Shown in pieces: positions 17,331 through 24,216 of a stretch of 64,000 nucleotides of DNA. The stretch is from contig NZ_BBZJ01000013.1 of the NCBI RefSeq assembly GCF_001417775.1, positions 248,001 through 312,000 on the forward strand, read 5' to 3'. The stretch's first letter is position 1. Each line of letters starts with the position of its first letter. The notes beneath the pieces are model-generated. The model saw nothing but the letters and a program-made list of their open reading frames with translations, ran no database searches and was not told the DNA's origin. A program made the position numbers and the translations under genes. Source of the stretch: Streptomyces sp. TP-A0356 (GTDB taxonomy: Bacteria > Actinomycetota > Actinomycetes > Streptomycetales > Streptomycetaceae).

Positions 17331-17585
17331 CCCCACCGAGTCCTCCCACCTGTAGCCGGAGACGAAGTTGCCGCCCGGGTAGCGGACCGTGGTGACGCCG
17401 GGTTCGCGGACCAGCTCCAGCACGTCCGTGCGCAGGGCCGCCTCGTCGGCCGAGGGATGGCCGGGTTCGAAGATGCCCGTGTAGACACAACGGCCGAGGT
17501 GCTCGACGAAGGATCCGAAGAGCCGGGGGTTGACCTCGCCGACGGTGAAGGCGGGGTCGAGGGTGAAGCGGGCACAGCGGGCCAT
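17331..17585 (-). pseudogene. Truncated alpha-L-arabinofuranosidase (N-terminal remnant, GH51-like)
   Basis: From an ATG at 17585 the translation begins MARCARFTLDPAFTVGEVNP and continues GSFVEHLGRCVYTGIFEPGH, then VRYPGGNFVSGYRWEDSVG, the well-known start of family 51 arabinofuranosidases. Intact enzymes have about 500 residues. Here similarity stops near residue 85 and the frame runs into Ala-rich nonsense and the end of the convergent monooxygenase gene. The catalytic Glu residues are missing, so the fragment cannot be active. It lies 57 bp downstream of the SMP-30 gene in the same direction, so it was probably the third gene of an IclR/SMP-30/arabinofuranosidase operon before a deletion. 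Confidence 0.8.
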
Positions 17586-17642
17586 GGGGTCCTCGCAGGG
17601 AGGAGTGGCGGGACGGCGGGCTGTGCACACAGGACGGCGGGG

Positions 17643-18488
17643 TCAGCCCGCGAACGCGGGCTGCGCCAGGCCCTTTCCGGCGCCGGGGACGACGAGCACC
17701 GAGCCGGCGAGCGGATGCGGCGCGTCCAGCCCCGTACGGGCCGTGGTGATGTACAGGTCGGCCAGGTCCGCGCCGCCGAACGCGCAGGCGGTGGGGCGGC
17801 GCACCGGCAGGTCGAGGACGCGGTCCAGGTCGCCGGACGGCGTGTAGCGGTGGACCGCGCCGCCGTCCCACAGGGCGACCCAGACGCAGCCGTCGGCGTC
17901 GACGGCGAGCCCGTCCGGGAAGCCGCGGCTGATGTGGGCCAGCGGGCGCCGGCCGACCGGGATCCCGTCGTCCCCGACGTCGAGGACGTCGACCCGCCGG
18001 GTCGGCGAGTCGATGTAGTACAGCAGCCGGCCGTCGGGGCTCCAGCCCGTGCCGTTGCTGACGGCGACGCCGTCCAGCACGGCGCGGACCGTGCCGTCCG
18101 GAGTGATCCGGGACAGGGTGCCGCCGCCCGGCGCCTCGTCGTAGCGCATGGTGCCCGCCCACAGCGACCCGTCCGGGGCCACGGCGGCGTCATTGGCGCG
18201 GCGGCCGGGGACCGGCTCGCGGTGCAGCCAGCGGAAGTCGCCGCCGCGTGGGCCGTACAGGCCCACGCCGTCGCGGAGGTTGACCACCAGGCCGCCGCCG
18301 GCGCGCGGCTTGGCGGCGCCCACGTGCTGCTCGGTCGCCATGACGGTGCGGCCTCCGGAGGCGGGGTCGTACGTGTGCACCCGGGAGCCCAGGATGTCGA
18401 CCCAGATCAGCCGCCCGGCCTCGGCGTCCCACGTGGGCCCCTCGCCGAGCGTCGCCTGCGCCCGTACGGCGACCTCGTACCCCGTCAT
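17643..18488 (-). CDS. SMP-30/gluconolactonase family sugar lactonase
   Basis: 281 residues, the family norm. These six-bladed propellers hydrolyse aldonolactones using one divalent metal. Visible motifs are TLGEGPTWDAEAGRLIWVDI (metal-binding Glu), RANDAAVAPDGSLWAGTMRY (Asn ligand region), SNGTGWSPDGRLLYYIDS (Asn and Asp ligands) and PDGLAVDADGCVWVA. The ATG overlaps the IclR stop codon by four bases, so the two are co-translated. With the zinc dehydrogenase and enolase-type dehydratase at 3.8-6.0 kb, it completes dehydrogenase-lactonase-dehydratase, the first three steps of an oxidative sugar pathway. The link is supported by the shared ATTTCGAAC motif. Confidence 0.88.
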   Translation of the reverse strand: MTGYEVAVRAQATLGEGPTWDAEAGRLIWVDILGSRVHTYDPASGGRTVMATEQHVGAAKPRAGGGLVVNLRDGVGLYGPRGGDFRWLHREPVPGRRANDAAVAPDGSLWAGTMRYDEAPGGGTLSRITPDGTVRAVLDGVAVSNGTGWSPDGRLLYYIDSPTRRVDVLDVGDDGIPVGRRPLAHISRGFPDGLAVDADGCVWVALWDGGAVHRYTPSGDLDRVLDLPVRRPTACAFGGADLADLYITTARTGLDAPHPLAGSVLVVPGAGKGLAQPAFAG

Positions 18489-19258
18489 GCGGCGCTCCGG
18501 TGGCCGAGCCGCTCGGAGAGTTCGGCCGCGCCCTTCACGGCGAGCCGCTCCAGCTCGGCTCGGCGCTCGTCGCTCCAGCGGATCATCGGCACGGAGATGG
18601 AGAGCGCGGCGACGACCTGCCCGGTGCGGTCGCGCACCGGGGCGGCGACACAGCTGACGTCGGGGTTGGACTCGCGGCTCTCCACGGCGATGCCGCGGGA
18701 GCGGATCTCGGCCAGGGTCTCGCGCAGGGCCGCCGGGTCGGTGATGCTGTTGGGGGTCATCGCGACGAGCTCGGCGCCGTCCGGGATGCGGGAGGCCAGC
18801 TCCGGCTCGGGAAGGGACGCGAGCAGCATCTTGCCGACGGAGGTGCAGTGGGCGGGCAGCCTGCGGCCGGCCGCCGACACCATGCGCACCGCGTGCGTGG
18901 AGTCGACCTTGGCGATGTAGATGACGTCGGTGCCCTCCAGGATGGCCACATGGACCGTCTCGTCGCAGGTCTCGGCGACGGACCGGGCGACCTGCTGGCC
19001 CTCGGCGGCGAGATCCAGCTGTTCGGCGTAGCGGCTGCCGAGCTGGTACGGGCGCACGCCGAGCCGGTAGCGTCCCGGCTGCCCCGGCACCTGGACGATG
19101 TACGACCGTGCCGCGAGCGTGGTGACCAGCTCGTGCACGGTGGTGCGCGGCAGCTGGAGCCTGCGCACGATGTCGGGGGCGGAGAGTGTCCCGTCCCCGT
19201 CGAGGAAGAGCTCCAGGATGTCGAGAGCCCGGGTCACGGCAGGTACGAGGCGCCCCAC
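18485..19258 (-). CDS. IclR-family transcriptional regulator
   Basis: 257 residues from a GTG at 19258, chosen because AGAGGGGG lies just upstream. An ATG 22 codons earlier would place the ATTTCGAAC motif inside the coding region and give a Cys-rich head unlike the family. The N-terminal winged helix (VTRALDILELFLDGDGTLSA, then RRLQLPRTTVHELVTTLAAR) is followed by the IclR effector domain with HCTSVGKMLLASLPEPEL and AVESRESNPDVSCVAAPV. IclR proteins sense small carboxylates or sugars. It is co-transcribed with the lactonase. A probable promoter, TTGCCC-18-TAGCCT, lies at 19314-19343 (minus strand). Confidence 0.88.
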   Translation of the reverse strand: MGRLVPAVTRALDILELFLDGDGTLSAPDIVRRLQLPRTTVHELVTTLAARSYIVQVPGQPGRYRLGVRPYQLGSRYAEQLDLAAEGQQVARSVAETCDETVHVAILEGTDVIYIAKVDSTHAVRMVSAAGRRLPAHCTSVGKMLLASLPEPELASRIPDGAELVAMTPNSITDPAALRETLAEIRSRGIAVESRESNPDVSCVAAPVRDRTGQVVAALSISVPMIRWSDERRAELERLAVKGAAELSERLGHRSAA

Positions 19259-19272
19259 GACCGGCCCCCTCT

Positions 19273-19285
19273 CTATGTTCGAAAT
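19273..19285 (-). promoter_or_regulatory. ATTTCGAACATAG motif in the IclR leader
   Basis: It contains the 9-mer ATTTCGAAC found twice before the sugar-acid operon at 3.72 kb. It sits between the predicted IclR promoter and its GTG start, where binding would block transcription, so autorepression is likely. Confidence 0.6.
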
Positions 19286-19372
19286 CTCAACTGGCGATCG
19301 GCATGACGAACACAGGCTAGTCATAGTGGGCTTGGCCGGGCAATGGTCGTGCCAGGCGTGCGGTGCGGTCCG

Positions 19373-20617
19373 TCACCGGCGCCGGGTTGCGGGGTCTCTC
19401 AGCTCACCTCGCAGGCGCTGGGCGCGCAGCACCAGTTCCAGTTCGAAGCGGCGGTCCGGGTCGTCTATCTCGTCCCCCCACAGCTCCCGGATCTGGCGCA
19501 GACGGTAACGGACGGTCTGGGGGTGCACGCCCAGCCGGGCGGCCACCTCCGGGGCTCCGCCCCGGGTCTCCAGCCAGGCCAGCAGCGTTTCCGCGAGCCG
19601 GCGCGCATGGGTGGGCCCGCAGTGGGCCAGCGGCGCCAGACAGCGCAGCGCCAGGTCGTCGATCAGCTCCTCCGGCTGCAGCAGCACCAGCGCCTCCGTG
19701 TGCTCGGTGCAGTGCAGCACCTCCCCGCCGGGCAGCAGTCCCCGCTCCATCAGGCCTACGGCGGCCTCGGCCCAGCGCAGCGACTTCGCCGCGTCGGCCA
19801 GCGGCACCGGCGGCCCGATCGCCCCGGCCCATCCGCTCAGCGCCCTGTGCAGCAGTTCGGGCCGGCCCGCCGCGTCCGGCTCCGGTACGACCATGTGCGG
19901 CCGCTCGTACTCCATGTCGAGGAGCACGCCCTGCCCGACCGCCGGCGCCACGGCCTCCCGGGCCGGGCGCAGCAGCACTCCCACGGCGACCTTGCCGGGC
20001 AGCGGCCACCCCACCCGCGCCGCCCGCTCGGCGAGCGCGTCCGCGGGGTCGCCCCGGTGGTGCTCGGCCAGCAGCAGTTCCATCAGCCGCCGCTGCAGCC
20101 TCAGCCGCTCGCCCGCCCGCCGGGCCGCCGCCTCGGCGTAGCCGCGCACGGACTGGTCGACGAGGCCGTCCAGGTATTCGTATCCGGCGTCGACGAGCTC
20201 GTACATCGCCGGTGGCGGGATGTCCACCCGCTGTCCGATGTCCGCGAAGCGCCGCCAGGCGAGCCGGACGCCCAGCCGGTAGATCGCCTGCAGGGAGTCG
20301 AGGCTGCGGCCCTCCAGGCCCTCGCCCCGCCCGAACTCCTGGAAGACCTCGGGGTGCACCCGCGGGCCGCCCTCGGCCGACTCCAGGTGCTGGACGAAGA
20401 CCTCGATGGCACGGCGGATCCCGACCAGCGCCATGGGTTCGCCGGAGTCGTCGAGCACCTCCGGCAGATGCGGGTACTCACGGCGTATCTCGCGCAGTAT
20501 CTCCTCGGCGAGCGCCGGCGCCTCGGCCATCGCCAGCGCCGCGAACTCCCCCACCTGGGCGCGGGGCACGTCACGCCAGGCGGAGCGGGCCGTGACGGTC
20601 CCCGGGCGGGCGGTCAC
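19373..20617 (-). CDS. PucR-family transcriptional regulator
   Basis: 414 residues. An N-terminal helical sensory region (RsbRD-like, LGVRLAWRRFADIGQRV) precedes a GGDEF-like core and a C-terminal helix-turn-helix of the PucR/CdaR type: LLAWLETRGGAPEVAARLGV then HPQTVRYRLRQIRELWG near 360-396. The GTG start at 20617 has GGAG about ten bases upstream and lies three bases beyond the stop of the small DUF2613-type gene, so the two probably share a transcript. PucR proteins often control purine, sugar-acid or amino-acid use, but many Streptomyces members are uncharacterised. The target is unknown; the surface-glycan locus starts divergently 400 bp away. Confidence 0.87.
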   Translation of the reverse strand: MTARPGTVTARSAWRDVPRAQVGEFAALAMAEAPALAEEILREIRREYPHLPEVLDDSGEPMALVGIRRAIEVFVQHLESAEGGPRVHPEVFQEFGRGEGLEGRSLDSLQAIYRLGVRLAWRRFADIGQRVDIPPPAMYELVDAGYEYLDGLVDQSVRGYAEAAARRAGERLRLQRRLMELLLAEHHRGDPADALAERAARVGWPLPGKVAVGVLLRPAREAVAPAVGQGVLLDMEYERPHMVVPEPDAAGRPELLHRALSGWAGAIGPPVPLADAAKSLRWAEAAVGLMERGLLPGGEVLHCTEHTEALVLLQPEELIDDLALRCLAPLAHCGPTHARRLAETLLAWLETRGGAPEVAARLGVHPQTVRYRLRQIRELWGDEIDDPDRRFELELVLRAQRLRGELRDPATRRR

Positions 20618-20620
20618 GGC

Positions 20621-20773
20621 TCAGCGCTCCTGGCCGGCGTTCTGGTACGTGATCAGCGGTGTGTCGGGCTGCTTCGGGGTCGCCTCCAGTGCCGCGACGA
20701 TGCCGAGCGCGGCTCCCACGGCGAGCAGGGCCGCGGCCGTCATGGTGAGTACGGCGGCGAGAATTCTGGACAT
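20621..20773 (-). CDS. Small single-pass membrane protein (DUF2613-like)
   Basis: 50 residues: MSRILAAVLTMTAAALLAVG, then ALGIVAALEATPKQPDTPL. It is one transmembrane helix with a short polar tail ending QNAGQER, the pattern of the small actinobacterial DUF2613 proteins. The ATG at 20773 follows GAGAGAGG. Function is unknown for the family. It precedes the PucR gene by three bases. Confidence 0.75.
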   Translation of the reverse strand: MSRILAAVLTMTAAALLAVGAALGIVAALEATPKQPDTPLITYQNAGQER

Positions 20774-20894
20774 CGCGGGGTCAGCCTCTCTGTCGAGGTA
20801 GTCCCCACCCCGGCACCCCGCGCGGACGTGGTCGGGCGTCACGCGGTCCCTGCCTGCCGGCCCCCACCGGCAAGTGCCCAGTCTCGGCAACGCA

Positions 20895-20923
20895 TTGACA
20901 CTCCGTCAAGGGGGGCCTACGGT
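20895..20923 (+). promoter_or_regulatory. Strong promoter with embedded palindrome before the DUF3068 gene
   Basis: Consensus TTGACA at 20895-20900, a 17-bp spacer, then TACGGT at 20918-20923. The -35 element forms one arm of the palindrome TTGAC-ACTCC-GTCAA (20895-20909). The inner 13 bases recur at 59074-59086 before the secreted-protein/sortase genes. The leader to the ATG at 21018 is about 90 nt. Confidence 0.75.
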
Positions 20924-21017
20924 TCCCGGCCCAGACCGCACGCGCACCATCCCCCTCGGTGTCGGCCCACCCGCACCGCCCCGTGAGTCGAGCCGCCCAC
21001 GCCACTGGAGTGCCCGG

Positions 21018-22040
21018 ATGCGCCGTAGAGTCCCACCGTTCTCGCTGGTCCCGCTGGGTCTCGGCACCTTCCTGCTGGTGCTGGCCCCGCTGCTCGCCTG
21101 GTACGTGACACCGCGGGCCGCCGTCAATCCGATCGACATCGACACCACGGCCGTGTACACCGGCACCGGCAGCGTCTTCGCCACGGACAAGGTCCAGACC
21201 GTCTCCGGTCAGCGCATCACCGTGACCCAGCGGGTGCGCGGTGACGTCACCGACAGCGAGCGCAGCGGGAACGCCGTCTGGGACGTGACCACCACGGTGG
21301 ACACCGACAAGTCGCTGCCGGCCGCCGACCCGCATGACGCGCTGGAGTTCGTGCCGGGCCGCTGGGTCACGAACCGCACCACGAACAAGCCGGTGCACTG
21401 CTGCCACGAGAAGCCCTACTTCGAGGGCGACGCGTATCTGAAGTTCCCCTTCGACGTGGGCCGACACGCCTACCAGTGGTGGGACAACTCCCTCGGCTCC
21501 ACGGTCACGCTGCACTACGGCGGCACCCGCGGCATCCAGGGATACACGGGCTACCGCTTCACCGGCACGGTCGCCCCGGCCAGGGTCGGCACGCGGCTGG
21601 TGCCCGGCGCGCTCGTCGGGCGGCCCGGCAGCAGCCAGGTGCTGGCCGAGGAGTGGTACGCCAACCACGGCATCGAACTCGTCGTCGACCAGCGCACCGG
21701 GCGGGTGATCTACGCCCAGGTCGGTCCGCGCCGTACGCTGCGCGCGCCGGGCGCGAAGAAGGACGCGGTGGTCCTGCTCGACAGCCGGAAGATCGCCTTC
21801 ACCACGGCCACGCAGAAGGACCAGGTCAGGCAGGCACGGCAGGAGAGCGGCCGGCTGCGGCTGGTGGGGGGGACCCTGCCGATCGGCGCCGCCGTGACCG
21901 GATTCATCCTCGCGGCGGCGGGCACCGTTCTGCTGGTACGAGGGCGGCCGGAGCCCGGAACTTCCGAATCGTCCCGGCACCGGACGCACGATGTGATGAG
22001 GCGTCAGCTCCAAAAGGCCCGGAAATTGTCACCCCCGTGA
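21018..22040 (+). CDS. DUF3068/PorA-family membrane-anchored surface protein
   Basis: 340 residues, ATG behind GGAG. An N-terminal transmembrane helix (SLVPLGLGTFLLVLAPLLAW), a large extracytoplasmic domain (about 40-290) and a second helix (LPIGAAVTGFILAAAGTVLL) enclose the region matching DUF3068, known from Corynebacteriales as PorA-family. The domain includes VSGQRITVTQRVRGDVTDSE, HCCHEKPYFEGDAYLKFPFD and KDAVVLLDSRKIAFTT. The C-terminus is cytoplasmic and basic. Despite the name there is no beta-barrel signature, so porin function should not be assumed. It heads the glycan locus with its own strong promoter, and 300 bp of untranslated sequence follows before the glycosyltransferase. Confidence 0.85.
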   Translation: MRRRVPPFSLVPLGLGTFLLVLAPLLAWYVTPRAAVNPIDIDTTAVYTGTGSVFATDKVQTVSGQRITVTQRVRGDVTDSERSGNAVWDVTTTVDTDKSLPAADPHDALEFVPGRWVTNRTTNKPVHCCHEKPYFEGDAYLKFPFDVGRHAYQWWDNSLGSTVTLHYGGTRGIQGYTGYRFTGTVAPARVGTRLVPGALVGRPGSSQVLAEEWYANHGIELVVDQRTGRVIYAQVGPRRTLRAPGAKKDAVVLLDSRKIAFTTATQKDQVRQARQESGRLRLVGGTLPIGAAVTGFILAAAGTVLLVRGRPEPGTSESSRHRTHDVMRRQLQKARKLSPP

Positions 22041-22342
22041 GTAGCCCCGGGCGGACCGCTGGGCGAAAACTGTCCAACCCCACCCGAGCACAGCCTGCCC
22101 ACACCGGCGTGACAGCAAGAGCTCAGACCCCCCACGCGAGACCGCACCGCGAGCACCGAACGGATCACCCGCCCCACCCCGACCCCCGCACCATCCGTAC
22201 CGACCGACCGCGCACCGCGGGCCCCGGCCGCCTCCCGCACCGGCCGGGGGCCGCGCACCGCACGCACCGGCCGGACGGCCGATCCGCATCGCGCCCTCCC
22301 CCCCACGCTGAGTTCCGCACCCCGAGACGAGTTGGAGCACCC
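22041..22342 (+). other. C-rich intergenic region with a GC hairpin
   Basis: No gene is convincing here. The plus strand is unusually poor in T and rich in CA/CC words. A 14-bp stem with one mismatch pairs 22217-22230 with 22241-22254 and could terminate or attenuate between the DUF3068 gene and the glycosyltransferase. TTGGAG at 22332-22337 is the ribosome site of the next gene. Confidence 0.5.
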
Positions 22343-23494
22343 ATGCCCCAGCACGTACCGTCCTCGCTGCGCGCCGCCCTCCCGCGTGCCGCGCAGCACC
22401 CCCAGGCGCTCCCCCCACAGCCGCGCCGCATCGTCTTCCTGGCCCGCCGTGACCTCGGCAACCCGGCGGCGGGCGGCTCCGAACTGCTGGTCGACCGCCT
22501 CGCCCACGGCCTCACCCGCCTCGGCCACCAGGTCACCCTGCTGTGCGGGGGCCCGGCCTCGTACCGCGACTACCGGGTCGTCTCCGCGGGCGGCGACCTG
22601 GGCCACTATCTGCGCGCCCGGCCCGCCTTCCAGCGTCAGATCGGCGACTGCGACCTGCTGGTCGAGGTGTGCAACGGCATGCCGTACCTCACCCCGCTGT
22701 GGCACGACGGCCCGACCCTGTGCCTGGTCAACCACGTCCACACGGACCTGTGGCGGATGCGGTTCGGCGGGCCGCTGGCGCCCGCCGCGCGGATCGGCCG
22801 AAGACTGGAGCACTGGGCCCTGTCCGGTGCGCAGCGCCACAACCTGGTGGTCGCCGTCTCCCCGTCGACCGCGCACGCGCTGGGCGCGATCGGCGTCGAA
22901 CACGAGCGGATCCGGGTCGTGCACAACGGCGTCGAGGAGCCGGGGCCGCTCGCCGCGAAGGCCCCCGAGCCGCTGTTCGTGGCGATGGGACGGCTCGTCG
23001 AGTACAAGCGGATCGATCTGCTGCTGCGGCTGTGGGAGCGGGTCCGTCCGGTCACCGGCGGGCGCCTGGTGATCATCGGCGACGGCCCCGAACGGGAGCG
23101 GCTGGAACAACTCGCCGGTCCCGGCGTGCGGTTCGCGGGCCATGTCCCGGAGGCCGAGAAGCACCGGCTGCTGTGCGCCGCCTGGATCCTGCTGCACCCC
23201 TCCGCGGTCGAGGGCTGGGGCCTGGTGGTGACGGAGGCGGCCGTCCGCCAGACCCCGGCGATCGCCTTCGACGTGCCCGGCCTCAGGGACTCGGTCGTGG
23301 ACGGTGAGACGGGGGTGCTGGCACGCGGGGAGTCGTCCTTCGCGGCCGCCTGGTGCACCCTCGCGCTGAGCAACGACCGCCGCCGGCTCATGGGCGAGGC
23401 GGCCCGCGGGCACGGGGCACGCTACCGCTGGGACCGTACGGTCCGCCGTTTCCAGGCGGTGGCGGCGGAGGCGGTCAGGGGCCTCGCGCCGTGA
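22343..23494 (+). CDS. Family 4 glycosyltransferase (GT-B fold)
   Basis: 383 residues, ATG behind TTGGAG. The N-terminal acceptor domain begins IVFLARRDLGNPAAGGSELL, which matches the GT4 pattern of a Gly-rich loop followed by LVDRLAHGLTRLGHQVTLLC. The C-terminal nucleotide-sugar domain has FVAMGRLVEYKRIDLLLRLW, VIIGDGPERERLEQL and the E-x7-E type catalytic region LLHPSAVEGWGLVVTEAAVR. No transmembrane segment is present, so it works on the cytosolic face, adding a sugar from a nucleotide donor to a lipid-linked or soluble acceptor. Its stop overlaps the next methyltransferase start (GTGA). Acceptor and sugar cannot be told from sequence. Confidence 0.9.
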   Translation: MPQHVPSSLRAALPRAAQHPQALPPQPRRIVFLARRDLGNPAAGGSELLVDRLAHGLTRLGHQVTLLCGGPASYRDYRVVSAGGDLGHYLRARPAFQRQIGDCDLLVEVCNGMPYLTPLWHDGPTLCLVNHVHTDLWRMRFGGPLAPAARIGRRLEHWALSGAQRHNLVVAVSPSTAHALGAIGVEHERIRVVHNGVEEPGPLAAKAPEPLFVAMGRLVEYKRIDLLLRLWERVRPVTGGRLVIIGDGPERERLEQLAGPGVRFAGHVPEAEKHRLLCAAWILLHPSAVEGWGLVVTEAAVRQTPAIAFDVPGLRDSVVDGETGVLARGESSFAAAWCTLALSNDRRRLMGEAARGHGARYRWDRTVRRFQAVAAEAVRGLAP

Positions 23495-24216
23495 AGGACC
23501 CCTCCATACGCCGCTCACTCACCCTCTTCCGTGCCTTCCGGCACGAGCAGGACGACCCCGTCGGCTGCTACTCGCTCCTCGCCCGCGACGCCGCCGACCA
23601 GGTGGAGGCGTACGACGGCCCGGTACGCGAGCGCACGGTCGTGGACGTCGGCGGCGGTGGCGGGTACTTCACCGAGGAGTTCCAGCGGCGCGGCGCGCAC
23701 GCGTACCTCTTCGAACCGGACGTGCGGGAGCTGGGCCCGAAGCCGCCCCCCGGAGCGGTCGTCGCCGACGGCTATCTGCTGCCCCTGGCGGATGGCACCG
23801 CCGATGTCACCTTCTCCTCCAACGTGCTGGAGCACGTGGCCGATCCGGGGACCTTCCTCAGCGAGCTGGTTCGGGTGACCAGGCCCGGCGGACTGATCTA
23901 CGTGTCGTTCACCAACTGGCTCTCCCCCTGGGGCGGTCACGAGTGGGCGCCCTGGCACTACCTGGGCGCCGAGCGGGCCCGGGCCCGCTACCTCCGCCGC
24001 ACGGGGAAGCCCGCCAAGCACATCCTCGGCGAGAACCTCTTCGCCGTGCACGTCGGCCCCACCCTGCGGCAGGTGCGCGCCCGCGACGACGTCACGGTCG
24101 TCTCGGCCCGCTCCCGCTACTGGCCGTTCCTCGCGTCCGCCGTCGCCAAGGCGCCGGGGCTGCGCGAGTTCGCCACCTGGAACCTCCTTCTCATCCTCCG
24201 GCGGTGTCCCCCATGA
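23491..24216 (+). CDS. Class I SAM-dependent methyltransferase
   Basis: 241 residues from GTG 23491, overlapping the glycosyltransferase stop. The SAM motif is VVDVGGGGGYFTEEFQRRGA, motif II LFEPDVREL, and the Methyltransf_11 post-motif VTFSSNVLEHVADPGTFLSE followed by LVRVTRPGGLIYVSF. It has no membrane segment, but the C-terminus has hydrophobic stretches such as YWPFLASAVAKAPGLREF. Tight coupling to a GT4 and to the AftD-like enzyme suggests methylation of a sugar or lipid carrier intermediate in the glycan pathway. The next start (ATG 24213) overlaps its stop. Confidence 0.88.
   Translation: MKDPSIRRSLTLFRAFRHEQDDPVGCYSLLARDAADQVEAYDGPVRERTVVDVGGGGGYFTEEFQRRGAHAYLFEPDVRELGPKPPPGAVVADGYLLPLADGTADVTFSSNVLEHVADPGTFLSELVRVTRPGGLIYVSFTNWLSPWGGHEWAPWHYLGAERARARYLRRTGKPAKHILGENLFAVHVGPTLRQVRARDDVTVVSARSRYWPFLASAVAKAPGLREFATWNLLLILRRCPP

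Noticed and set aside
17300..18900. Long plus-strand frame opposite the lactonase and IclR genes
   Set aside because: Antisense to two well-supported genes; composition is low-complexity Asp/Val/Arg.
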